From Actinomortierella ambigua (lineage: Eukaryota; Mortierellomycota; Mortierellomycetes; Mortierellales; Mortierellaceae), in NCBI GenBank assembly GCA_016098155.1, contig JAAAJB010000273.1, positions 1 through 45,377 on the forward strand: a stretch of DNA of 45,377 bases. The letters are read 5' to 3'. Under the pieces are notes generated by a model. The model made no database searches. It was not told the DNA's origin and worked only from the letters and a program-made list of their open reading frames with translations. Shown here one piece after another: positions 1 to 8,850 of this stretch. The position numbers and the translations under genes were made by a program. Numbering within the stretch: position 1 is the stretch's first letter; each line of letters starts with the position of its first letter.

Positions 1-1
1 T

Positions 2-619
2 TGGGTCAACCTGCCCGAATCACTCAAGATGAGTAACCCTGGTTATCAAGACACCCTGGACAGCTCCATCCCCCGTGTCGAACCAAAACCGGGTGTCAGC
101 ATCAAGGTCATCGCCGGCGACTGCCATGGCGTACAACGACCCTACTGGACAAAACACCCAACGCTCTTTTGGGACTTTACCATGGACAAGAACCGGTCGA
201 TCGAGACCGAGATCCCGCTCGACTTTAAGGCTTTTGTCTATGTGATCGAGGGCAAGGTCTACATTGGCGACGAAGAGTTTGAGGCAAAGGCGAGACATGT
301 CGCCACCTTGAGCGATCAAAACTCTTTGGCTGCAGACAATGACGGACAGACAGACATGACGAGAGACAGCGAGACCTTGCCAAGGACGGTCAAGATTACC
401 ACGCAGCGCGAAGGAGCGCGCTTCATGATCGTCGGCGGCAAGCCGATTGGCGAACCTGTCCACCGTGGGATCTTGTTCGTCGCCACCTCCATGGCGTCTC
501 TTAAACAGGCTGCGAAGGACTTTAAAAATTTTACCAATGGGTTTGAGAACGCGAAGGGATGGAAATCGCACTTCACCAAAGCCCAAGAAGCGAGCAAGGA
601 TGCAGAACGGACAAACTGA
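2..619 (+). CDS. Pirin family protein, 3' part (5' end outside window)
   Basis: The open frame runs in from the left edge; the first visible residues are WVNLPESLKM, so the ATG at 29 is internal and not the start. WVNLP, then GVSIKVIAGDCHGV, then YIGDEEF and a C-terminal FTNGFENAKGW are the order seen in the second cupin barrel and tail of pirins (family knowledge: FRNAKNGFERAKTWKS ending). Pirins are cupin-fold proteins, nuclear transcription cofactors in animals and quercetinase-like in some microbes. The metal-binding residues of the N-terminal cupin lie outside the window, so catalytic competence cannot be judged. A 25-30 residue insertion rich in D/T (about residues 95-120 of the visible part) lengthens a loop compared with human pirin. 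The gene is convergent with BCD1: only 59 bases separate the two stop codons. Confidence 0.9.
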   Translation, partial: WVNLPESLKMSNPGYQDTLDSSIPRVEPKPGVSIKVIAGDCHGVQRPYWTKHPTLFWDFTMDKNRSIETEIPLDFKAFVYVIEGKVYIGDEEFEAKARHVATLSDQNSLAADNDGQTDMTRDSETLPRTVKITTQREGARFMIVGGKPIGEPVHRGILFVATSMASLKQAAKDFKNFTNGFENAKGWKSHFTKAQEASKDAERTN

Positions 620-678
620 AAGAAGAGATATATAAAAAGTCATAAAATACATTTTGTTTTTATTTTTCATTTCTCCAT

Positions 679-2614
679 TCAAGCCTGTTCACCAAAATCT
701 TGGGCAAATGCCTCGAGGACTGCTTGCCCAACCGCAAACCGTGCCGCTTGCTCATTCTCGGCATCGCCATCCGCCTCCTCTTTGTCCTCGACAGCCGCTG
801 CTGCTTCGCTTGTCTTCTTCTCTCCTGCTTCTTCTTCCTCATCTTCTGACGACTCGCCAGAGTCATCCTCCTCAGACGAGTCCGAGTCCGAGTCCGAGTC
901 TGAGCTGGAGCTCGATTCTGCCTCAGAGCTCTCCTCAATCCTTGCCTTCTTCTTTCGACGATTTCCCTCGTCATCATCATCACCTTCTCCCTCTGCCCCC
1001 TCCTCCTCTGCTTCCTCATCCTCGCCATGGTTGTCACCCTTCCTCCTCGGTGCTGCTGTGGGCCATGCAGTCGGGGCTTCTTCAATCGTGTAGTTCTCCA
1101 ATAGCTTATCGCCATTGCGTGCCGAGGTCTCCTCTGTTGCTTCATCTCCGGTTTGTTCTCCTTCCTTGCTCGGCTCATGCTCTGGTCCAAACACAAGGAT
1201 GGTGGGGTATTCCAGGACTTTTTTGAACATTAGAGCCTTTTGCAACGTGTCTTGAGTGTCCAGTCGGTAGAGCGCTGGCTTCTTTGTCTAAGGAAGGAAG
1301 GAAGGAGGAAAAAAAACAGTGCGTATTTGAACGCGATTTAGTGAGATCTCCATCACTTTGCTCTTTCTCTTGCTTTCTTGCTTGGTCGTGTTGTCTCCTC
1401 CTTGTCTCCCCCCCTCCCACTCTCTTCGTGCCATGCATTATTTCCCGCTTACATTTCTCAAAGGGATCAGCAGAAACAGTCGGCATTGGTCCAATCTGTT
1501 CAGGTAGCGATCTGCCAGAGGCTTGAGATCATCGGGCTGCTTCTCGCTATCGCTTTCTGCAGAAGAATGGGCTGGTGGTGGTGGCACCAATTGCTTTGTC
1601 AACAAGTCCTTGAGCGTATGCGTGTCAATATTACGATGGGCCAATATCCGTCTCGTCGTCGTCTTTGTAGCTGTCGAGGCCTCCACTTCTGGGAACAGCC
1701 ACTCTATGGTCCAGATCATGTTCTTGTACTTTGTATTCCAGTAGCTCTGGTTTTCCTTGTGCCGCTGGAGTCCGTCCGCCATCCTCGTCAACTGAGTACC
1801 ACGGAACTTGGCCTGACGCACCAGTTGCTTGTCCTTGAACGAACTCAGTCCGAGCGATCCCTGGAGCTCCAATTCTTGAGCGGCATCCAGTTCTTGGATC
1901 AATGGTGTCGACTGATGGCGATGGTGGTGGCCCCCTCGACCTCCTCGGCCACCGCGTCCGCGCTTGTGTTGTTGATGGCCGTGGTTGTGGAGGCGATGGA
2001 TACTGGTCAGACCACCCAAGCTCAAGTTCTCGCGTGCTGCATTGTCGGAAACTCGACCCATTTCCTGCAAAAATCCATAGTCTAATGCCATCAAAGAAAG
2101 GGACAAAGATTTGATCGTGAGAACTTTCATTGAAACTCACTTATTCGTTCCATCTTCTGCAACGTGAAGAATAATGATAAGAGGGAGGAAACATGCAAAG
2201 ATAAGTAGATCGATGATAGCAAACGAAAAAAAAGAAACACAAATACTCACCACTCATCATGTCCTGCTCCGAATACGTCTTTCGGTCCACAAAATGCGTG
2301 CGCGACCTCACGCCCGAGCATGTCGTGTCGACCTTGTGTTGTTTCGAACACGCCAGCGAGCATGTTTGACAGAGACAGCCCGGGCACTTGTACTTGGCCG
2401 GTCGCGATCCACAAATCTCACACATGACCACCTCTGTTGCCACCGCTGTGTACACCAACGGTGGGTCGCTTTCCTTGGGTTTAATCGCAATCCCGTCCTT
2501 GACAATGTTGTCATCGTCGTCACCTCCCTCAAGCTCGCGCTGCGACCGCTTGTGCTGCTCCGAGGGCTGGGGCGTGATCACGCGCTCTTGAAACGCATTC
2601 GCAAAAAAGTCCAT
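679..2614 (-). CDS. BCD1: Box C/D snoRNA assembly protein BCD1 (ZNHIT6 homologue), 3 exons
   Basis: Exons read on the minus strand: 2614-2251, 2081-1453, 1287-679, giving 533 residues. Donors are GTGAGT and GTAAGC; acceptors are CATTAG and TTCCTTAG. Residues about 65-99 form a HIT zinc finger (Cys 65, 68, 77, 80, 85, 89, with His93 and Cys99). The join DMMS|DYGFLQEMGRVSD matches the conserved BCD1 motif after the finger (human: LSDYRFLEDV). The middle holds a GRGGRGGRGG plus His-rich insert, then a conserved WTIEW/FPE region. The last exon starts with LYRLD and VLEYPTI, typical of the family's end, and continues into a long Ser/Asp/Glu tail. BCD1 acts in the nucleoplasm in early assembly of box C/D snoRNPs with R2TP and Nop58. 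The start was set at the Met of MDFFANAF; another in-frame ATG lies at 2692 but precedes hydrophobic low-complexity sequence. A minus-strand AATAAA at 659-664 follows the stop closely. Confidence 0.92.
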
Positions 2615-2980
2615 GAGTGCAACAAAGACAAAATTAAAAGAGAATGGAGTGTTGAAATGAAGAGAATATTGAACAAAGGGAAACGAAGCCAAAGGAGGAT
2701 TTGTCTATGTAATACAGCGAAGGAGGAAGAGGGTATGTAGTCCTCCAGGCACGGCAAGGTAAAGAGAGGGTGTCTGGGGAAAGTGATCAGAAAGACTTTT
2801 GCATGCATGTTGTTTGAGTGCATTGTCGTCGGAGCCAGAAAAAGTGACTGTCAATGCCACGTTTTTATGCAGGCCTGCCAACAGCCTTTGGGGCTATGAC
2901 CTCCATGCACGGGTGTCCGATATAACAAAAAAAAAAATATATTTATTGCTTGCAAGTACAATTGCGTTATCTCTGGATCG
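2615..2980. other. BCD1 promoter and bestrophin 3' UTR
   Basis: This 366-base gap lies between two minus-strand genes. A minus-strand polyadenylation signal AATAAA (plus 2942-2947) next to an A-run at 2928-2938 probably ends the bestrophin-like transcript. The rest should be the BCD1 promoter and leader. I see no further gene. Confidence 0.5.
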
Positions 2981-4700
2981 TTAGACTTGAATCAGAACCG
3001 TGGCCCGTCGGTTGAGATTGGCCGCTGTGATCGGCGACGTAGCTGGCATGGAGAACGACGACGACTCAAACACGGCAGACTGGTCTTGAGGTACGGTTTG
3101 CACAATATAGTCCAGTTCGAGCATAAGATCGTAACAAAAGTCGTCCAGCTTCAAGTCATTAGCATCAAAACCTATATAGAATGCATAGGATATATCTGTA
3201 TGTTAACCTCGTTATCAGATACCAGCTTTCTGTATGTCTCGGGACTTTTTCTTGCTCCATTACTTACCGAATGGATCTTCAATCTGGTTTCCGATAGCCT
3301 CGATACCAAAGAGGGTGAAAGCAACGGCGCCACTGAGAGGAATGGTCAGCCAGCCAACATCCCTCACTGTCGTGAATGGCAAGATGCAGCAGTAGAGAGT
3401 CAAAATCTGCTTCAAATGGATGTTGTACGCGACCGGGATAGGCTAATGAAAGGGTAAGGACATAAAAGGGGAGGGGGGGAAGGTCAGACCAGGAAAGAGG
3501 GATAGAACGGGCGAAACTATACGACATTTTGTCCTTACGTACAGTGAGGAGAATGCGTTCCAGGTTACCGAGACAATCGACCATGTTGGATAAGGCCACC
3601 GTGCACTGGCTTTGGTATGGGATATCAATGAGTTCCTTGTCTTTGACATAGTTGATCCACAACGACAGCTGGAAAGAAATCTCCAATGGCAACGACATGG
3701 CCGCCATGGAGTTGTCGCGCGCAATCACCCAATCGTTTTTATCCGTCCGCAAATGGTTCCGGTGCGCAATGTACTGCGATCGCAAATTCGACGAGCTCTG
3801 GCAAGGGATGAAGTCCTCTGGGAGTAGCGCCTGCAGATCACGGTATGCTGTGCCGTACTCCGCCCGCAGGTGGTGCTTGGTCGCCACCGCAAACGCCAAC
3901 AGCATGTTGATTGCTCGCACTTTTTGGTCGTTGATACCTGACTCCTTCTCCTTGATGCCTACCCAGATCACTCGAGCTAGAGGAAGAGAGAGAGCGAGAG
4001 AGCGAGGGAACGGGAGAGGTCGAATACCCAGAGCGCGAACTTGTGGTCAGTGTTCTGGCAAGAAAAAAAAAGGGGCCAAAAGGGGGGGGGGGGAGGATTC
4101 ACTCTACTGGGCGTAAGTCGGATTTTTTTTTCTCATACCAAAATTGCGGATGCTAGTGTTCATTGAAGTCCAGATCTTGCGACCTTCCCAGAAACGATCA
4201 TACGCAGTGTTGGTTCTGAAGGCGAGAATGAGACCGATGACAATACTCAGCGACGGGACTACAAGTGTAGACAAAAGAAGATTGTTAGTTCGGCATACAT
4301 GTACAACGTCTGTTTTTTTTCTCGTATTTCAACATAGTCCATTGGACAAACATCGTACTAATTGAGCCGGCAATAACAATGTCCCATTGCGTGACAAGGT
4401 AGACGTAAGCGACACAGGTTGATATAAAGATGGCGAAAAGGACGTTTGGAAGAATGAGCGGGACGACCTATCGTGAATGGATAATGTGAGCGGTCGTCCT
4501 TCTTGAGGGCATAGTGTGCTTTCTGTCGTTGGCCCTGTGCTTGATGGGCACGGTCGTTCACTGAACGCTATTTTCGAACAGGCACACGCTTCTGAAACTG
4601 GACAAACCACAGACATCTGCTGCCTTACCGATCCCCGCCAGATGAGTGCAATGGGATAGCCCCATGGACCCTCGACCCTCGCGCCATTGTGTCGAGGCAT
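2981..4700 (-). CDS. Bestrophin-like anion channel (UPF0187/RFP-TM family), 6 exons
   Basis: Minus-strand exons are 4700-4629, 4467-4359, 4258-4139, 3976-3543, 3442-3268 and 3171-2981, giving 366 residues; all junctions are GT-AG and keep frame. The signature is the segment SLSIVIGLILAFRTNTAYDRFWEGRKIW split for reading as IVIGLILAFRTNTAYDR (about 66-82) and FWEGRKIW (83-90), the hallmark of the bestrophin/UPF0187 family. A PIPVAYNIHLKQ motif and a hydrophobic GAVAFTLFGIEAIGNQIEDPFG segment follow, also diagnostic. Fungal members are multi-pass membrane proteins, likely pentameric anion channels; location (plasma membrane or organelle) cannot be read from sequence. The C-terminus after DLDDFCYD is short and Ser/Thr-rich. 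An odd detail is a run of 12 G on the plus strand inside intron 3 (4082-4093). Family identity is firm; ion selectivity is inference. Confidence 0.92.
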
Positions 4701-5011
4701 GATGATTGATGTGAATTTGCGAGCGAAATGGGGATAAAGTTGCAATGAAAAAAAAGAAAGATACAGCTGGAGAGAGTTTTCCACTTTGGGGGTCGAGAGC
4801 TGCAAGGGGGGACAAGCCAAATGGGCTATTATTGAAGGATAAGCAACAAACACCGCCCCACTCCACTCGTCAAAACGTACACTGGTATATTGTCCAATGG
4901 TAAACGCGACTCGAAAATATAGAAAAGAAATGGTATCATTGTATTATGTGCTGGTCGTGCGAGATATCTATTATGGAGTCGCTTTTATGGAGTCGCTTTT
5001 GTTTTTCTTGT
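4701..5011. other. Bestrophin promoter; 3' UTR of thioredoxin-fold gene
   Basis: The interval lies between two minus-strand genes. It contains a perfect 14-nt tandem duplication near its right end (separate entry). No coding evidence was seen. Confidence 0.4.
4971..4998. repeat. Perfect 14-nt tandem duplication in 3' UTR
   Basis: TTATGGAGTCGCTT occurs twice back to back (4971-4984 and 4985-4998), 13 bases after the stop codon (in transcript direction) of the minus-strand thioredoxin-fold gene. It is probably a replication-slippage duplication. Confidence 0.9.
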
Positions 5012-6370
5012 TTACTCAGACTTTGTCTTCTTGCTCTTCTTCTTAGAGCTGGTCTTCGTAGTCGCTTCCGAGGAGGACGACTTCTTTGACTTCTTGACCT
5101 TGCCCTCCTTGCTGGACGAGCTGCTCTTCTTGTTACCCTCGTCGACCTTGATAGTGCCATCCTCATTCAGATGCTTGTACTTGGAGGGGTCCGAGGCGTA
5201 CGCAGAGCCGCCGCTGAAGAACTGGAAGACCATGCCAGACATCGAACCAGCGATCATGAGAATCATCCAGCTCCTATTGAACCAAAAGAGGAGAATGACG
5301 AGCCCCAGTTAAATACACAAGACCGAGAAGGATTGTCATAATAATAAATGTGATTTGCCCGTATTCAACATTGATTGTCACTCACGGCATCCAAGAGGTG
5401 TAGTGGCCCACCCATTCCATGCCAACGGCATAAGACTCGAACCAATTGGACCTTTAAGCGGAAAACAATGATGAGCCAAAAAAAGAAAACAAGGAATCTG
5501 TCAGCGCACCTTGAACCCTAAAAGTGAAAAACACTGCCTGCCATTGATACATGCACACAGCACACGCACACATAGCGACACTTACAGGCGACCATTGGGT
5601 GCAGTGAGACCTGCCAGATAAGGGTAAAGCTTGTAGGTCTCCTCCTCAACAAAGTCGACCAGGAACTTGGTGTCATTGACGACATGAGGAATCCAGTGGA
5701 CTAAAGGGAGACAGGGGTGTAGGGTAATCAATATCAGTGATGTCCATGCGACTCGCCTGAAGGCCATGTATTTGGTTCTTTTCCCCCCTGAAATACAAAA
5801 GAGCGAAACAACCAGGTTATTCAGCTTACATTCGCCATTCTTGGCATAGAGCACATAAGGGAGACGGGCTGGAACAAAGAAGCGAGCAGACAGACGAGGG
5901 GTCTCATCCACCCAGACAGAAACAAACTTGGCAGGGCTAGCCTCGCCCAAAATCTCGGAAGCCTCCAGGAAATGGGTGTAGTACTCGGCGCAAGCCGGAT
6001 TGGTAACAGAGCAGCTATGGATTACAGAAAAAAAAAGTTGAACTCCGTTTAGTCCAAAACTATCGTAAAGCATGAGAGGCGTACTTTGTCCTTCTTTTTT
6101 CACGCCTTTCCTTTCCACTTACAAGTTGATGATGCACTCCTCGTTCCAGAACATGTCCTTGTAGTTGGCGTCGGTAGCATTGACCAGATACTTGGTATCG
6201 TTTCTGGGGACAAATGAGGGTTCGGCAGAGCCAAGGAACATGTCCTTCATAAGAGAGAGTGGGTTGGATGGTTTCTTTTCCTCCTCGGCCTGTGTGTCCT
6301 GGGCATTGGCGGGTGTCAGCAGAGCGACAGCACCAAGGAGTGCCACTGTGATCTTGAAGATGGACTTCAT
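5012..6370 (-). CDS. ER thioredoxin-fold membrane protein with degenerate active site, 5 exons
   Basis: Minus-strand exons are 6370-6123, 6014-5830, 5700-5586, 5451-5386 and 5273-5012, giving 291 residues. Residues 1-23 form a clear signal peptide ending in PANA. Two N-glycosylation sequons (NDT, NAT) follow at about 57-67. The segment NFCSVTNPACAEYYTHFLEA (from 82) sits where PDI/thioredoxins have FYAPWCGHCK; here the CxxC is replaced by NPAC (88-91) with another Cys at 84. A cis-Pro-like RLPYVLYAKNG and a hydrophobic region at about 206-226 (SWMILMIAGSMSGMVFQFF) follow. The Ser/Lys-rich tail ends KTKSE, which fits the KxKxx dilysine ER-retrieval signal. Topology would be lumenal domain, one membrane span, cytosolic tail. 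The fold assignment comes from pattern, not search; a chaperone or quality-control role without oxidoreductase activity is inference. Confidence 0.75.
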
Positions 6371-6784
6371 CCTGCAACTGGTTGGATGGCGGGAGAGATG
6401 AGGAAAAAAAAAAAAGATGGGGAAGAGAGATGGATGTCGTGAGAAAAGAGAGAGAAAACAAAGAACGAGGCAAAATAGAAAAGTATCCAACGGTCCAAAC
6501 GGAAGGACCTGTCGTGTGCCTCTTTGTTCTTGGGAAAAAAATCGAACCTCACTGGTTCTCAATGATCAACGGAGCGCATCCTATTCGCAGAAACCTTCTC
6601 TTGCTGTGTGTGACCTGTTGAACCTTGGTGAGTGGTGGTGCTTCATTGGAAGCTCATTTTTGTGCGTGTTTGGGTGCCACGCAACACACGCCTAACCACT
6701 TATCGCCACCTCCCACGTTTATTTCCTCGTGCTCGCTTCCATCGAGTTCTCTTGTCTTCCTTCCCTGCTCCTTTCCATGGCTGA
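6371..6784. promoter_or_regulatory. Shared divergent promoter
   Basis: This 414-base interval separates the starts of the minus-strand thioredoxin-fold gene and the plus-strand RCC1-repeat gene. It contains A-runs and CT-rich stretches but no canonical TATAAA that I can see. An upstream ATG at 6777 (out of frame with the RCC1 gene) lies at its right end. Confidence 0.5.
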
Positions 6785-8611
6785 ATGGAGACCCAAAACC
6801 TGCATAATCAACAGAAACCGCCCCAGGCACTGTGGGCATTTGGATCCAATGGCAATGGACAGCTCGGCGTCGGGCATGATCAAGACTCAGTCATTCCATC
6901 CCTAGCCTGCATGGCCGACCACGGGCAAACCCCACGCCACCCGAATGCCCATTGGCACATCAACGACCCCGTCGACTTTGCTGCTTCAGGAGGCAACCAT
7001 TCGGCCTTGATATCGTGCCCCGATCGGACGCTGTGGATGGCCGGATCCGATGATGATCACCAGTGTTTGCGTCCTGCAAAGTTCGGCACAGGCAACACGA
7101 ACACCGTTCAAAGCGATACCGCCGGCACTGCAACAGCAGCACGCGCAACAACATCAGCAGCAACGGTGGAAGAAGCAGAGTCCTTGGCATCTTCGCTGCA
7201 GTTCCATCGTGTCGCCGATCTACCCTTCTTGCAGGCTCTGGACCGACAGAGCGTCGCGCGCGGTAAAGTTTATCGGGCTGCCAACGATGGCCTCTGTGGC
7301 TCTTCCGTTCATTCTATCCGCTGGTGCTCTGTCGCATGTGGGTGGGCTTTCACGATTGCTGTAGCAGAGGTAGAGGAAGAGAAGGCAGGGACAGCATCGA
7401 CAAAAGCACCAGAAATGGATATCTGTAGTGTCCACAGTCGCCATCAGATCGATCGACCCCAAGTCATGGAAAAGGCCGTCTTCGCATGGGGGGCCGGCAG
7501 CTTTGGTGAGCTCGGCCTTGGACCTGGCGTCAACAAAACAGGCGATCGACCGGAGCGCGTCTTGGTTGGTTGTCTTGCACGCACCCTTTCGTCAACGCCT
7601 TCATCTTTGAGGTACGAGATCTTCAAAGTTAGGGCTGGCCTCCGCCACGTGCTGGCATTGGCACGAGACCGTGAGCAAGGTGGCAAAACTGTGTTGGTCG
7701 GTTGGGGGAACAACCGGCATGGTCAGATTGGCATGCTTGTCGAACCCCCGTCGACGACGACGATGGCGCACAACACGAAGAAAAAAGGCTCGGGATTGCC
7801 AGACGTACACACCAAGATCAGCGAGCCTGCCCTGTTGTACTTGGCCCCGATGGATGCATCGAGCGCGCAATACAAGCCCGGTGTTGAGATTATGGATGTA
7901 GCATGTGGCCAGAACCATTCCTTGGTGCTCTTGTCCGATGGAGCCGTGTACAGCTCGGGCCTGAACAAACATGGTCAGTTAGGACCGTCATACAGCGACG
8001 ACTCTGGCTCTTCCCTTGTCATCCATACTCCAAAGACTTTGCCATTTCGTATCGGGTTTCAGCAAGTGGCTGGTTTACCTTCTGTCAATCGTATTTCGTG
8101 CGGTTGGAGTCACAATGTAGCGATGAATAGCAACACCTCCGAGTTGTACCTTTGGGGCCGAAGCGATCGCGGCCAGCTTGGTAGTAGTACGCCGATCTCG
8201 CGCGCGGCAAACACTACCTCTGTTGTCGCACCACCACCAGACACTACCACAAAAGAAGACTCTCCACCTTTACCATGGAGCACCCTCCGCCGTCTGCAGA
8301 TAGCGTTGGATGATGGTGCACCAGAAACGATCCGATCACTCTCGTGTGGATCGGAACACACTCTTGCCCTGGCTGAGTCAGGCAAGGTCTATGCTTGGGG
8401 ATGGAATGAACACGGCAACTGTGGTATAGCCTCTCCACCACCAACTCCTGGAAGCACAACACTATTGGAGGCAGCCGAAAACGAGGACCGGTCAGATGTG
8501 CTTGTGCCTAGGACTGTCTTCATCCCATCCAGTTCATCCAAACTTCAGCGTGCTCATGGTCAAGTCATGGGAGGTTATGGATCTTCGTGGGTTTTGCTAC
8601 AGGAAAGTTAG
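6785..8611 (+). CDS. RCC1-repeat protein, Ats1/SERGEF-like, single exon
   Basis: The intact 608-residue frame has no introns. RCC1-type blade motifs occur repeatedly: WAFGSNGNGQLGVG near the N-terminus, FAWGAGSFGELGLG, GWGNNRHGQIGM, SSGLNKHGQLG, LWGRSDRGQLG and AWGWNEHGNCG, interleaved with HSLVLL / HTLALAESG type strands. This predicts a beta-propeller. The first blade (SNGNGQLGVGHDQD) resembles yeast Ats1 and animal SERGEF more than true RCC1. Yeast Ats1 is linked to Kti11 and diphthamide/elongator biology; SERGEF to secretion. Which role applies here is not visible. Thr/Ala-rich loops between blades lengthen the protein compared with about 330-460 residues in those relatives. The start at 6785 keeps the first blade. 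An ATG 8 bases upstream opens a 42-codon overlapping frame (see findings). Confidence 0.88.
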   Translation: METQNLHNQQKPPQALWAFGSNGNGQLGVGHDQDSVIPSLACMADHGQTPRHPNAHWHINDPVDFAASGGNHSALISCPDRTLWMAGSDDDHQCLRPAKFGTGNTNTVQSDTAGTATAARATTSAATVEEAESLASSLQFHRVADLPFLQALDRQSVARGKVYRAANDGLCGSSVHSIRWCSVACGWAFTIAVAEVEEEKAGTASTKAPEMDICSVHSRHQIDRPQVMEKAVFAWGAGSFGELGLGPGVNKTGDRPERVLVGCLARTLSSTPSSLRYEIFKVRAGLRHVLALARDREQGGKTVLVGWGNNRHGQIGMLVEPPSTTTMAHNTKKKGSGLPDVHTKISEPALLYLAPMDASSAQYKPGVEIMDVACGQNHSLVLLSDGAVYSSGLNKHGQLGPSYSDDSGSSLVIHTPKTLPFRIGFQQVAGLPSVNRISCGWSHNVAMNSNTSELYLWGRSDRGQLGSSTPISRAANTTSVVAPPPDTTTKEDSPPLPWSTLRRLQIALDDGAPETIRSLSCGSEHTLALAESGKVYAWGWNEHGNCGIASPPPTPGSTTLLEAAENEDRSDVLVPRTVFIPSSSSKLQRAHGQVMGGYGSSWVLLQES

Positions 8612-8850
8612 TCTGACTCGTATTGGTTTCTCGTCACCCTTTATTGGTCGTTTATAATTCATGAGCTAAGAGGTAGCTGTGAAAACAAAAACAAAGAATA
8701 AGATAGTCCGGTATCGTATGGTCCCCTATCCCGCCATCGGTGGGATCTTCCCTCCATTCTTGGTATTCTCTCTCACTTTTGGCAAGACAAAAAAAAAAAA
8801 AAAAAAGCGAGAGTTGTTGATGATATTGTTGGCGGTAAAAGATGGGGTGG

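Noticed and set aside
654..1226. 190-codon frame on the plus strand rich in Ser/Leu/His
   Set aside because: Antisense shadow of the acidic tail of BCD1.
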